This document shows positions 56,501-64,000 of a stretch of 64,000 nt of DNA, piece by piece; the first letter of the stretch is position 1; each line of letters begins with the position of its first letter. The translations under genes were made by a program, and so were the position numbers. This DNA is from Planctomycetia bacterium. Lineage in GTDB: Bacteria; Planctomycetota; Planctomycetia; Pirellulales; UBA1268. Location of the stretch: assembly GCA_021414115.1 (NCBI GenBank), contig JAIOPD010000071.1, positions 1-64,000 on the forward strand, read 5' to 3'. The notes beneath the pieces are model-generated. The model did not search any database. It was not told the origin of the DNA and saw nothing but the letters and a program-made list of their open reading frames with translations.

Positions 56501-57754
56501 CTCCTCACCCGGCCTGGCGAGGCGATCTACAACGACGCCAACGGCATGGTCGAGGGCAACAACCCATTCCAGGTCGTGTTCCTCACCGACGAGCAGCGGG
56601 AACAGTTTCTCGGATCGCTCCGCAAACTCGCCGACCGGCGGACCGACATCCCGCACCTCGAGAGGATCGTGTTCGACGGCAACCAGGCCGCCGACCCGGC
56701 GGGCAACCTGCTGCTCACGGAGCTTCTCGCCTCCGGCACCGTCCACGGGGCCGAGCTCGTCGCGCCACTGGCATGGATGGGCGACGCGATCGCCATCAAG
56801 GATCCAACCGCGGCCATCTTCCGTCGTCAGGGGGGCGCCAACATGCTGATCGTGGGCCAGCGGGAGGACCTGGGGGCTTCCCTCCTGGCGATCTCGCTGG
56901 TGAGCCTCGCCGCGGGCCTCGACCCGCACCCGGGTGGAGCCTTGGGCCGGCCGGGCCGGTTCGTGCTCCTGGAGCCGGCGATCGCGGAAGAGCGGCCCGA
57001 TATCCTGCTGTCGCAGCTTGCCGGCCATCTGCCGCACGAGATCGAGGTGGTGGGCCGGTTCGGCGTGGCCGACGCCTGCGAGCGGCTCGCCATGGAGGTG
57101 AAGCGGCGGCTCGACGAGCAGGTGCAGGACGGCGAGGCGGTGTTCGTGATCGTCCGCGACCTCGGCCGGTTTCGCGAGCTTCGCAAGAGCGACGGTGACT
57201 TCGGCTTCTCGCTCGGCGACAAGAAGGCCGGCCCTGCCGACAACTTCCTCACGGTGCTCAAGGATGGTCCGTCGGTCGGCATCCACATGATCATCTGGTG
57301 CGACTCGCTCACGAACCTGCAGCGGACGTTCGACAGAAATGCCGTCAAGGAGTTCGAGTTGCGGGTGCTCTTCCAGATGAGCGGCAACGACTCGAGCCAG
57401 CTGGTCGACAGCCCTGTGGCCGCGAAGCTCGGCCCGCAGCGGGCGCTCTTCATCCACGAGGAAACGGGCACGCTCGAAAAGTTCCGCCCCTACTCGTTCC
57501 CGACCACGGAGTGGCTCGACACGGTGGCCGCGGAGATGCGGAAGCGGCCGCAGGGCACGCCCGTGGAGCGGCCTGCGGCGCGAGCGGCGTCGGCAGCGGC
57601 CGAACCGACGGCCGCGGGCGATGGTGGAGGCGGCATGGGCGGGTTCACTGCGTTTGGCGGCGGCGGCGAGTTCAACTTCTCGAAGATGCTCGACGACCTG
57701 CCCGGTGGCGATGCCGCCGCCCCCGACGGCGAACCCGGCGGGCCACCCGCGTAG
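53585..57754 (+). CDS. FtsK/SpoIIIE (EccC-like) secretion ATPase
   Basis: 1389 aa from GTG after CGAGGAAG. Layout: coiled coil (about 20-130), two membrane helices (about 222-279, AAAIALPLLLGTAAAAATFFL and a Gly/Ala helix), second coiled coil (about 300-430), then three FtsK-like modules. Module 1 has no usable P-loop (IKTSPEEKETSS). Module 2 is intact: Walker A GKTGSGKST with Lys790, Walker B RILLIIDEFQE, sensor LLGSQTL. Module 3 is degenerate (VGQREDLGAS, AVFVIVRDL). Membrane-anchored, three-module FtsK plus neighbouring WXG100-like genes matches EccC of type VII secretion. No EccB, EccD or mycosin gene is present here. The C-terminus is Gly/Pro-rich. Confidence 0.9.
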   Translation: MSTTPSEPAAATPSVYDRTLLRSQIDILRREAATRARLENEIHEEHETRVAAARRKSETSLAATHEKYAGEIEATKREYAAVLQKAAAYLAAEQKKLDDQRAAMVKKIGRDSDTLVQQTKEEDQFEEGSFREVFKEKKKDPLRLFAKGEKDLARSVAQIDESTTRVNSFLEGKRVATVAIDASAPAEAPEGDLLQAFDQVRTAVDDQAKAILGLPAAKTAFGGGLQAAAIALPLLLGTAAAAATFFLLPGELGLKAGAAGAAAAILAGGGIGGGFWTIGSMRSRVRTQLGDMATEFAANATRAAGLKQPCLAFLATRRDQQAAKLEERFKQESEQRAIQSEAKRAAILAKRDKSLADLEVKYKATTEAIAAKVAAARDAAEKKYPPRLAALETSRREDIERIERERDDSLAAADAQQRDRHAAMTAQWRAAREQTAATFDEANRIDTTAFRTWDDLARDDVPLPIEPPPGLRFGSVGLTLEKLPGGVSSDPALNAFGPISWTQPAILSWPVESSLLIKTSPEEKETSSAMMQALMLRIASGIPAGQSRFTIIDPLGLGKQFAGFMHLADYDELLVTSRIWTEPQLVEQRLADITEQMEVVIQKYLRNEYESIGAYNADAEVPEPYRFVVVANFPANFNETSARRLASIASSGARCGVYVILSIDPTQQMPAGFSLADIEQQCTTLVLKNGVYTWKDAEYSKWPLTVEQAPSDEVFTRIIQRVGKAAKSAKRVIVPFDRVAPAEDQWWKGSTAEEVLAPLGPAGAKKLQFLKLGKGTSQHCLIAGKTGSGKSTLMHAMITSLALQYSPNEIQFYLIDFKKGVEFKLYDHYALPHARVIAIESEREFGLSVMEQLDRELKRRGDLFRELSVQNVAGFRQTGHPDPMPRILLIIDEFQEIFVEDDKIAQDASLILDRLVRQGRAFGIHVLLGSQTLGGSYSLPRATMGQMAVRIALQCNEADSSLILSEDNTAARLLTRPGEAIYNDANGMVEGNNPFQVVFLTDEQREQFLGSLRKLADRRTDIPHLERIVFDGNQAADPAGNLLLTELLASGTVHGAELVAPLAWMGDAIAIKDPTAAIFRRQGGANMLIVGQREDLGASLLAISLVSLAAGLDPHPGGALGRPGRFVLLEPAIAEERPDILLSQLAGHLPHEIEVVGRFGVADACERLAMEVKRRLDEQVQDGEAVFVIVRDLGRFRELRKSDGDFGFSLGDKKAGPADNFLTVLKDGPSVGIHMIIWCDSLTNLQRTFDRNAVKEFELRVLFQMSGNDSSQLVDSPVAAKLGPQRALFIHEETGTLEKFRPYSFPTTEWLDTVAAEMRKRPQGTPVERPAARAASAAAEPTAAGDGGGGMGGFTAFGGGGEFNFSKMLDDLPGGDAAAPDGEPGGPPA

Positions 57755-57839
57755 ACGCAAGACCGCCGCTGAACTGATGAGCCACACGGTACGGCCGACC
57801 CCGGGCCGGTCCGCGACACGCTGGGGCCTGATCTCTCGG

Positions 57840-58949
57840 CTACCGTGGTCGACGGCCGACCTGCACGGCGACCGTCTGCGGCTTTCCGTCACGGACGATT
57901 TCGAGTTCCACCGTCGCGCCGATCGGTGCCCGGGTGAGTTGGAGCACGAGCCCCGCCGGTTCGGCGACGGACTCGCCGTCGAACGACACGACGACGTCGC
58001 CGCGGCGGATGCCGGCAAGCGCCGCGGGCGACTGCGGCTCCACCGCGTCGACGAGCACACCATACACACTCGGCCCCGATGACCGCAGGGCCATGCCGAG
58101 ATAGCCCCGCTCCACATAACCGCTCTCGAGGATCGCACGGCTCACCTGCCGCGCGGCATTGCTCGGGATTGCGAAGCCGATGCCGCTGTAATCCTTGCCC
58201 ACGATGGCCGTGGTGATGCCGACCACGCGGCCATGCACGTCCACGAGCGGGCCACCCGAGTTGCCCGGATTGATCGAGGCATCGGTCTGGAGAAACTCCT
58301 GGTAGGGGCTGTCGACCACTCCGCGTCGCCCCACGGCACTCACGATTCCGTACGTGAGCGTGCGGTCGAGTCCGAACGGATTGCCGATCGCCCACACCAT
58401 TTCTCCCACCTCGATCGAGTCGCTGTCGCCCCAGGTGGCCGCCGGCAGTTCGCGGGCGTCGATCCGCAGCACGGCCAGATCGGTCGCGGGATCGGCGCCG
58501 AGCAAGTCGGCAGTAAAGCGGCGGCCATCGGAGAGCGTCACGTCGATCTGGTCGCTGTTGGCCACCACGTGATAGTTGGTGACGATCACGCCATCGGATT
58601 CGACGATTACCCCCGACCCCACCTCCTCGTCGGTCACGCCGACGGGCGACAGTCCACGGAGAGCTGCGATCTCGTCGGCGACCGTCACCAGCCGCCGCTT
58701 CGACGTGACGTTGACGACCGACGGGCCGATCAACCGGGCAAGCGTCGTGAAGAGCTTGCCCACCGCCGTCAGTTCGGCCCCGGCGGCCGCGTCGCGGATC
58801 GCGGCGATCTCGGCCCTTGTCCGTGCGTAGTGCATTCGGCCGACGAACGAGGGCCAAGCAATCAGCCCCACGAGCGCCATCAGCCCCGCGAAGAGGAAGA
58901 GCGTCCGGCGGGAGGCCGCCTGGCGACGTGTGTCGGGGATGTCGCTCAT
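57840..58949 (-). CDS. membrane-anchored HtrA/DegP-type serine protease with PDZ domain
   Basis: 369 aa. An N-terminal anchor (TLFLFAGLMALVGLIAWPSF) precedes a trypsin-like domain with His in VIVTNYHVVAN, Asp in ATDLAVLRID and Ser in INPGNSGGPLV, and a C-terminal PDZ domain (GYLGMALR through LAGIRRGDVVVSFDG). It degrades or processes misfolded envelope proteins. It is co-translated with the upstream cinA-like gene (ATGA at 58946-58949) and convergent with the T7SS ATPase gene, which is probably coincidental. Confidence 0.92.
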   Translation of the reverse strand: MSDIPDTRRQAASRRTLFLFAGLMALVGLIAWPSFVGRMHYARTRAEIAAIRDAAAGAELTAVGKLFTTLARLIGPSVVNVTSKRRLVTVADEIAALRGLSPVGVTDEEVGSGVIVESDGVIVTNYHVVANSDQIDVTLSDGRRFTADLLGADPATDLAVLRIDARELPAATWGDSDSIEVGEMVWAIGNPFGLDRTLTYGIVSAVGRRGVVDSPYQEFLQTDASINPGNSGGPLVDVHGRVVGITTAIVGKDYSGIGFAIPSNAARQVSRAILESGYVERGYLGMALRSSGPSVYGVLVDAVEPQSPAALAGIRRGDVVVSFDGESVAEPAGLVLQLTRAPIGATVELEIVRDGKPQTVAVQVGRRPR

Positions 58950-60154
58950 GCGAGCGGTTCCTGGCCGGCCCGACCGGCCGCATGGAGGCGGACGAGATTC
59001 AAGGCCGTCTTCGCCGCCCTGGAGGCAGCCAGGTCGGGGCCGCCGCCGAGCACGTGCTCGGTCACGGTCGTGCCGTTGGCCGCGGCGATTGCGATGTCGA
59101 CCGCCTGCCGGCCGTCCGCCGCCGGCCGGACGGCCCCCACGCCGAGCCCCACGGCGGCGGCAAACTCGCTTCGCGCCCGCTCGGCAAGTGCTCGCGGATC
59201 GACCTGGTCGACCTGCGACAAGACGAGGCCGCCCCGGAAGGCCCCGGCGGTCGCTCGCCGCGCGGCCGCCTGCGCCAAGAGCGTCGCGACCCGGCCCGCC
59301 GTCCCGATCTCGACGCTCGCGACCGAGCCTCCGGTCGCGGCGACCGCCGTCAGCGTCGCATCCTCGACCTCGTCGTCTTCGACTCCATATACGATCGCGC
59401 CGAGGCACTCACGGATCGTCGCTGCGGTGGGCGCGATCTTCGCCAGGCAGTCGGCCTCGTCACGGCCGCGGGCGGCGATCCGCAGTGTGATCGTGGCCTC
59501 GTGGGCGGTGATCCCGACGAGTGGATCACGGCCGCGGCGGACGAGGTCGGGAAGCATCGACTCGACGGCGCTCTCGCCCGCTCCAAAGCATTTGATCCGC
59601 CGCTGCACGATCGTGGCCCGACCCGGCATCATGCCGAGCAGCGCCGGCTCCACGGTGCCGCTCCACATCGTCTTCATTTCCGACGGCACGCCCGGCAGGG
59701 CGAAGACCCGACATCGGCCGCCGGCGCGATCGAGATCGATGTCGATGCCGGGCGCGGTGCCGTCGGGATTGGGGATGATCCGGCTGCCGCGGGGAAAGAG
59801 CGCCTGCCGCCGGTTCGACTCCGGCATCGCCGCGCCGCGACGCGCGAACCGCGATTCCACGGTCGCGAGCGCCTCCTCCGAGAGGTCGAGCGGCACCCCC
59901 GCCACCGCCGCCAACACATCCCGCGTCAGATCGTCGGCCGTGGGGCCGAGGCCGCCGGTCACCATCACGACGTCGGCCCGGCCGGCGGCGAGCCGAAACG
60001 CCTCGATCCCCGCCTCCAGCGTGTCGGGCACCGTGGTGTGGAACGTCACGGGGATCCCGAGCACGCCCAGTTCGGCCGCCATCCAGCGACTGTTGGTGTC
60101 GAGCCGCTGGCCGGAGGTGAGTTCGTCACCGATGGCGATCACTTCGGCGTGCAT
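58946..60154 (-). CDS. cinA: CinA-like protein with decayed C-terminal amidase domain
   Basis: 402 aa. The N-terminal MoaB/MogA-like CinA domain is clear: VIAIGDELTSGQRLDTNS, VVMVTGGLGPTADDLTRDVLA, FALPGVPSEMKTMW, with the KCFGAGES segment after it. The C-terminal NMN-deamidase (PncC) domain is recognisable but has lost its active site. The family AESCTGG reads VEIGTAG, so the nucleophile Ser is Ile, and the YSN-x-x-K region reads LSQVDQ. The pyrophosphatase half could still work. Deamidation is unlikely. Confidence 0.88.
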   Translation of the reverse strand: MHAEVIAIGDELTSGQRLDTNSRWMAAELGVLGIPVTFHTTVPDTLEAGIEAFRLAAGRADVVMVTGGLGPTADDLTRDVLAAVAGVPLDLSEEALATVESRFARRGAAMPESNRRQALFPRGSRIIPNPDGTAPGIDIDLDRAGGRCRVFALPGVPSEMKTMWSGTVEPALLGMMPGRATIVQRRIKCFGAGESAVESMLPDLVRRGRDPLVGITAHEATITLRIAARGRDEADCLAKIAPTAATIRECLGAIVYGVEDDEVEDATLTAVAATGGSVASVEIGTAGRVATLLAQAAARRATAGAFRGGLVLSQVDQVDPRALAERARSEFAAAVGLGVGAVRPAADGRQAVDIAIAAANGTTVTEHVLGGGPDLAASRAAKTALNLVRLHAAGRAGQEPLA

Positions 60155-60293
60155 CGTGCGTCGACAAGCTCCTGTGGCGGCGGCCCCATGCGGCCGCCAA
60201 CGACCTCCCCTCTATACACTCCGCGACGGGCCGCGAACAGCCGCGGTGGAGGCGGGGCTGGCCGCTTTCGAGGCGTGCGGGAACAATGCTCTC

Positions 60294-61487
60294 ATGAACA
60301 TCGGACTTCTCGGCAGTGATATTCGTATGGCGGAGATCGTGGCGGCCGCCATCCGCCGCCGTGACCGGGTCGTTGCCGCCTGGGGGATCGACGATCCGCA
60401 CCTGCCCCGGGTCGGCTCCTGGGAGTCGCTGCTCGACCCGGCCGCCTGCGATCTCGTGTTCGTAGGTTCCGATGACTGGGATGCGTCACGGGCCGAGGCC
60501 GTCCGCACGCTCGTGCAGGCGGGACGGCCGCTCGTGCTCGCGCAGCCGCTCGAGTTTTCGATGCTCTGGGCCTACGAACTCGACATGATCCGTCGCGACA
60601 CCGGCAGCCTGCTCATTCCCTGCCTGCCCGACCGACTGCATCCCTTCGTGGGCCGGCTGCGTGAGACGATCGCCGCGGCACTCGCCGGCGTCGGCGACCA
60701 TGGCCCGGCGGAGTCGCTGCTGCTGGAACGGCGGATGGCGGATCGATCGCGGTCGGCAGTGCTGGCACAGCTCTCCCGCGACGCCGACCTGATCCGAACG
60801 ATCGTCGGCGACCCGACGAAGCTCTCGACGCTCGGCTCCGCGTCGCCCGATTCGGCATGGAACACCCTCGCCGTCGGCTTCACGGGCCCCACCCAGCTTC
60901 CCGTCCGTTGGCAGGTGGCTCCGGCCGGCGACCCGGGGCTCACGCTGCGGCTCCAGGCAGCCCGCGGTGTGGTCGTGGTCGATGCGCCCGACGACGCCGC
61001 ACGCCCGTGGACCTGGTCCGGCACGACGAACGACGCGGCGATGTTTGATCGCGGTGCTGCGATGCTCGGGGTGATCGATCGCAGCCTGGCGGGCAAGGCT
61101 GCCGCGGAGGATGGCACCGAGGCCGCCACCTGGGCCGATGCGGCCCGAGCGATCGAACTCGCCGAGACCGTGCCTCGGAGCCTCGCCCGAGGCCGTGCGA
61201 TCGACCTGCACCGGGAGGAGTTCTCGGAGATGGGCACCTTTCGCGGCACGATGGCATCGCTGGGCTGCGGACTGATCATGGCCGCACTCATGGTCGTGGT
61301 CGTCGCCACGCTCTTGGCCGGAATCGCGCAGGAGTTCGGCTGGAAGATCGTGGGCAGCGTGGCCGACTCCTGGCCCGCGATCGTGCTCGTGGTGCTGGGC
61401 CTGTTCCTCGTTCTGCAGCTGATTCCACTCCTTGTGGCGGGCGGCCGCGACGGCGGCGGCCCCTCTGCCCCAAACGGCGAAACATGA
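60294..61487 (+). CDS. Gfo/Idh/MocA-like Rossmann protein with C-terminal membrane tail
   Basis: 397 aa. The N-terminus (MNIGLLGSDIRMAEIVAAAI, DDPHLPRVGSWESLLDP, DLVFVGSDDWDAS) follows the Gfo/Idh/MocA NAD(P)-binding pattern, but the glycine motif is G-L-L-G-S-D and the usual EKP motif is replaced (AGRPLVLAQPLEF). Two membrane helices close the protein (CGLIMAALMVVVVATLLAGI; AIVLVVLGLFLVLQLIPLL). This membrane-tailed variant is seen in planctomycete genomes. The substrate is unknown and the enzyme activity doubtful. The long frame upstream of 60294 is antisense to cinA and htrA and is not coding. Confidence 0.75.
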   Translation: MNIGLLGSDIRMAEIVAAAIRRRDRVVAAWGIDDPHLPRVGSWESLLDPAACDLVFVGSDDWDASRAEAVRTLVQAGRPLVLAQPLEFSMLWAYELDMIRRDTGSLLIPCLPDRLHPFVGRLRETIAAALAGVGDHGPAESLLLERRMADRSRSAVLAQLSRDADLIRTIVGDPTKLSTLGSASPDSAWNTLAVGFTGPTQLPVRWQVAPAGDPGLTLRLQAARGVVVVDAPDDAARPWTWSGTTNDAAMFDRGAAMLGVIDRSLAGKAAAEDGTEAATWADAARAIELAETVPRSLARGRAIDLHREEFSEMGTFRGTMASLGCGLIMAALMVVVVATLLAGIAQEFGWKIVGSVADSWPAIVLVVLGLFLVLQLIPLLVAGGRDGGGPSAPNGET

Positions 61488-61682
61488 ATCATTTCCCTGG
61501 AGGCGGCAGGTTTTTCCACGCCACCCCGACAAACAGCCGCCGGCCCCGTCGGCTGGAAAGGTGTGCCGGCTGAAGCCTGCTCGATGAACCGCCGGTGGGC
61601 GGAGGTCGATCCTCCCTCGAGAGATGTGGCGTCGCCGCCGGTATTCGGCCGGCCGCCCGGCCAGACGGGGAGAGAAACCTGC

Positions 61683-62993
61683 ATGCGGTGTCCGACGGCA
61701 TTCCTGCCGCTGGTTCTGTTCGCGGTCGCCGCGTTCGCAGGCCCCTCCGCCGAGGCCGAATCCCGCCGCACGGCCATCGTGCAGGCCATCGAGTCGCAGC
61801 GTGACTCGGTCGTCAACATCCATGGCCAGAAGATCGTGGGGGGTGATGCCGGCGACGAGAGCCAACTCCGCCGCGTCAATGGGATGGGCACGGGTGTCGT
61901 CGTCGACCCGCGTGGCTACGTGGTGACCAACTACCACGTCGTGGAAGGCGTGCGACGGATCGAAGTCACGCTCGCCTCGGGGAAGACAACCTCGGCCACG
62001 CTCGTGTCGCACGACCCACGGACCGACCTCGCCGTCATCAGGCTCGAAACCGACGACTGCCTGCCGGTTGCGGCCATCGGCACGTCTGCCGACCTCATGA
62101 TCGGCGAGACGGTGCTCGCCCTCGGCAACGCCTACGGCTACGAGCACACCGTCACCCGCGGAATCATCTCGGCACTGCACCGCAACGTGGAGGTCAGCCG
62201 CACCCAGCGGTACGAAGACCTCATCCAGACCGATGCCAGCATCAACCCCGGCAACTCCGGCGGCCCGTTGCTCAACATCAACGGCGAAGTGATCGGCATC
62301 AACGTGGCGGTCCGGGCCGGTGCCCAGGGCATCGGCTTCGCGATTCCGATCGACCGGGTGCTCGACGTGGTCTCGCGGCTGCTCTCGGCCGAACGGATCG
62401 ACCACACCTGGCATGGACTCGTCGTCCGCGGAGACGGCGAGCGGGGCGCCGTGGTGGAGGCGGTCCATCGCGAGAGCCCTGCCGAGAGGCTCGGCATGCG
62501 AGCGGGCGACCTGATCACGCAGATCGACGATGTCACCGTGTCGCATCAACTCGACGTCGAGCGGGCGATGCTCGGACGCAAGGTGGGCGAGAGCGTGGCC
62601 GTGACCGTCGTCAGAGCGGGTGCCTCCGAGCGGTTCGACCTCCCGCTGGCGGAGGTCCGCCGCGACGTCGAGTCGCTCGACGACCGCTGCTGGGCCGAGA
62701 TCGGGCTGCGGCTCCAGCTCGTATCCCCCGCCAAGGTTCAGAAGCTCCAAGCCCGCTATCGTGGCGGGATGCTCGTGACCGCCGTCCGCGACGGCGGCCC
62801 GGCGAGCGAGCAGGGCATTCAGGAGGGCGACATCCTCGTCGGACTCCATGTCTGGGAGACGATCGCCCCGGAGAACGTCGCCTACATCCTCGACAAGGCG
62901 GTCGAGGAGCACCTCAACCCGATCAAGTTCTACGTGCTCCGCGGCCGCGAGACGCTCTTCGGCCACATCGTGTCCGACACGGTCCGCCGCTGA
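61683..62993 (+). CDS. periplasmic HtrA-like trypsin/PDZ protease
   Basis: 436 aa. Signal peptide FLPLVLFAVAAFAGPSAEA. Trypsin domain with His in YVVTNYHVVEG, Asp in RTDLAVIRLE and Ser in INPGNSGGPLLN. Two PDZ-like segments (ERLGMRAGDLITQIDD; EQGIQEGDILVGLHVW) follow. GGGGAGAGAAACCTGC precedes the ATG at 61683. It is a second, independent HtrA paralogue, differing from 58949 in being soluble and in having a second PDZ. It is a single gene on the plus strand between the Gfo/Idh-like gene and thiL. Confidence 0.9.
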   Translation: MRCPTAFLPLVLFAVAAFAGPSAEAESRRTAIVQAIESQRDSVVNIHGQKIVGGDAGDESQLRRVNGMGTGVVVDPRGYVVTNYHVVEGVRRIEVTLASGKTTSATLVSHDPRTDLAVIRLETDDCLPVAAIGTSADLMIGETVLALGNAYGYEHTVTRGIISALHRNVEVSRTQRYEDLIQTDASINPGNSGGPLLNINGEVIGINVAVRAGAQGIGFAIPIDRVLDVVSRLLSAERIDHTWHGLVVRGDGERGAVVEAVHRESPAERLGMRAGDLITQIDDVTVSHQLDVERAMLGRKVGESVAVTVVRAGASERFDLPLAEVRRDVESLDDRCWAEIGLRLQLVSPAKVQKLQARYRGGMLVTAVRDGGPASEQGIQEGDILVGLHVWETIAPENVAYILDKAVEEHLNPIKFYVLRGRETLFGHIVSDTVRR

Positions 62994-63025
62994 CCGCCCC
63001 GGCGTCGTCGCGGCCCCCACCCGCT

Positions 63026-63054
63026 TTCCCGTCGCTCGCGCAGCGGGCTTCCCC
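63026..63054 (-). repeat. dispersed palindromic intergenic repeat, single arm
   Basis: A shortened copy (CCCGTCGCTCGCGCAGCGGG...) lying between the HtrA-like gene and thiL. It diverges from the other arms in the middle. Confidence 0.5.
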
Positions 63055-63082
63055 GAGCCCTCCCGGCGGCGACAATCGGGGC

Positions 63083-64000
63083 ATGGAACTCGACTTCGTC
63101 GCGAATCTGCTCGCTCGCATTCCGCCCGATCCGCGGCTCGAGGTGCCTCCCGGCGACGACGCGGCCGTGCTCCGGCCGCCGGCTGGGCGGCGGACGGTGG
63201 TCACCGTCGACATGCTCATGGAGGGCGTCGACTTCATCCTCGGGCCCGAGTGTCCGCCGCGGCTCGTCGGCCACAAGGCGCTCGCCGTGAATCTCAGCGA
63301 TCTGGCCGCGATGGCCGCCCGTCCCGAGGCGGCGGTCGTGGCCGTGTCGCTACCGCACCGTCACGGCGACACGCTCGGCCGGGGCCTGCTCGATGGCATC
63401 CTCGCACTGGCCGCGGAGCACGGCGTCACGCTTGCCGGCGGCGACACCAACTCCTGGGATGGGCCGCTCGTGATCAGTATTACGGCGCTCGGCAGCGTGC
63501 TCCCCGGCCGGGCCTGGCGCCGCGACGGCTGCCGGCCCGGCGATCTCCTCGTCGTTAGCGGATCCTGCGGCGGGAGTTTGCTTGGCCGCCATCTCGCCGT
63601 CACACCCCGATGCCGTGAGGCGGCCGCGATCGCGGAGCGGTTCGCCGTCCATGCCGCGATCGACGTCAGTGACGGCCTCTCGCTCGACGTGTCACGCCTG
63701 ATGCAGGCCAGCGGTACCGGTGCGGTGCTCGATCTCGCGGCGATCCCGGTTCACTCTGATGCCGTCGCCATGGCGGCGCGTCCAGGGGACGGCCGCAGCC
63801 CGCTCGACCACGCCCTCGCCGATGGAGAGGATTTCGAACTGGTGCTGGCTTTGCCGCCGGAGGAGGCCCGGCGTCTGGTCGCCGAGGCGCCGGCCCTCGT
63901 GGGGACGCCGTTCACGATCATCGGAGAGGTCGTTGTCGGTTCAGGGATCTTCGCACGGGCTGCCGGCGGCACGCTCGCGCCGCTCGAACCGCGGGGATAC
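63083..64000 (+). CDS. thiL: thiamine-monophosphate kinase ThiL, 3' end outside the window
   Basis: 306 codons present, open to the end of the window. ATP-grasp-like PurM fold signature: PPGDDAAV, VDMLMEGVDF, VGHKALAVNLSDLAAM, GDTNSWDGPLVISITALG, DVSDGLSLDVSRL and DGEDFELVLAL. It phosphorylates thiamine monophosphate to the active cofactor diphosphate. The start at 63083 is chosen for alignment with the family N-terminus (MELDFVANLLARIP). Confidence 0.9.
   Translation, partial: MELDFVANLLARIPPDPRLEVPPGDDAAVLRPPAGRRTVVTVDMLMEGVDFILGPECPPRLVGHKALAVNLSDLAAMAARPEAAVVAVSLPHRHGDTLGRGLLDGILALAAEHGVTLAGGDTNSWDGPLVISITALGSVLPGRAWRRDGCRPGDLLVVSGSCGGSLLGRHLAVTPRCREAAAIAERFAVHAAIDVSDGLSLDVSRLMQASGTGAVLDLAAIPVHSDAVAMAARPGDGRSPLDHALADGEDFELVLALPPEEARRLVAEAPALVGTPFTIIGEVVVGSGIFARAAGGTLAPLEPRGY

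Noticed and set aside
55121-58138. 1005-codon minus-strand ORF across the EccC-like ATPase
   Set aside because: The plus strand has Walker motifs and membrane helices; the minus product is charged, motif-free and crosses the end of htrA.
58233-60293. Long plus-strand frame upstream of the Gfo/Idh-like protein
   Set aside because: It is antisense to htrA and cinA and has no recognisable domain; the protein begins at 60294.

Overview
The window is high-GC bacterial chromosome from a member of the Planctomycetes, probably a Pirellulales-like relative. The evidence is gene content: a PVC-type (Planctomycetes-Verrucomicrobia) bacterial microcompartment locus, two giant 'PVC-type' cytochrome c/dehydrogenase fusions, a DUF1080 protein, PEP-CTERM and DUF1559 prepilin modules, an ECF sigma factor beside a Ser/Thr kinase with WD40 repeats, and a LEPR-like secretion motif. 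No rRNA, tRNA, CRISPR array or intact insertion sequence was recognised.

Layout. 187-5.3 kb: a secreted LamG/FN3 surface protein, two small membrane proteins and a GNAT acetyltransferase. 5.5-14.6 kb: a complete microcompartment operon (DeoR regulator, PduL phosphotransacylase, two hexameric shell proteins, acetate kinase, three pentameric vertex proteins, a CoA-acylating aldehyde dehydrogenase, a putative RpiB-like cargo protein, a 33-codon micro-ORF, a class II aldolase and an LDH/MDH-type dehydrogenase). Most junctions are ATGA or TGATG overlaps. Together these would split deoxysugar phosphates (fucose/rhamnose route) to lactaldehyde and convert it inside the shell, through an acyl-CoA and an acyl-phosphate, to the acid plus ATP. 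14.6-19 kb: a Ser/Thr kinase with 14 WD40 blades, a small regulator-like protein and a divergent ECF sigma factor. 19-24.6 kb: secreted proteins (DUF3472, DUF1080, TlpA-like, S46 peptidase). 24.7-30.8 kb: ComM-type ATPase, PAP2 phosphatase, response regulator and the first PVC cytochrome protein. 31-36 kb: an information-processing block, dnaG, rpoD, a zinc-ribbon coiled-coil protein and greA, with a strong terminator after rpoD. 36.4-43 kb: PLP homeostasis protein, an unidentified 593-aa protein, a YdjY-like lipid/metal-associated family protein and the second PVC cytochrome protein.

43.8-50.8 kb holds a roughly 7-kb gene for an autotransporter-type beta-repeat protein. It carries one frameshift near its 5' end and is fused, through a PEP-CTERM sorting signal, to a complete type IV-prepilin-like DUF1559 protein. 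51.3-57.8 kb: coproheme decarboxylase (hemQ), divergent from a compact type VII (ESX-like) secretion operon with two WXG100-like proteins that have a W-x-D turn, a coiled-coil protein and a three-module FtsK/EccC ATPase. 57.8-64 kb: two HtrA-type proteases, a CinA-like protein with a decayed amidase site, a Gfo/Idh/MocA-like protein with a membrane tail, and thiL, which runs off the end.

Several intergenic regions (near 0.15, 19.0, 36.1-36.4, 43.1-43.2, 50.9-51.2 and 63.0 kb) share a family of palindromic dispersed repeats. The T7SS-like operon, the PEP-CTERM/prepilin fusion and the repeat family are the most interesting unexplained items. The microcompartment locus is the best understood.
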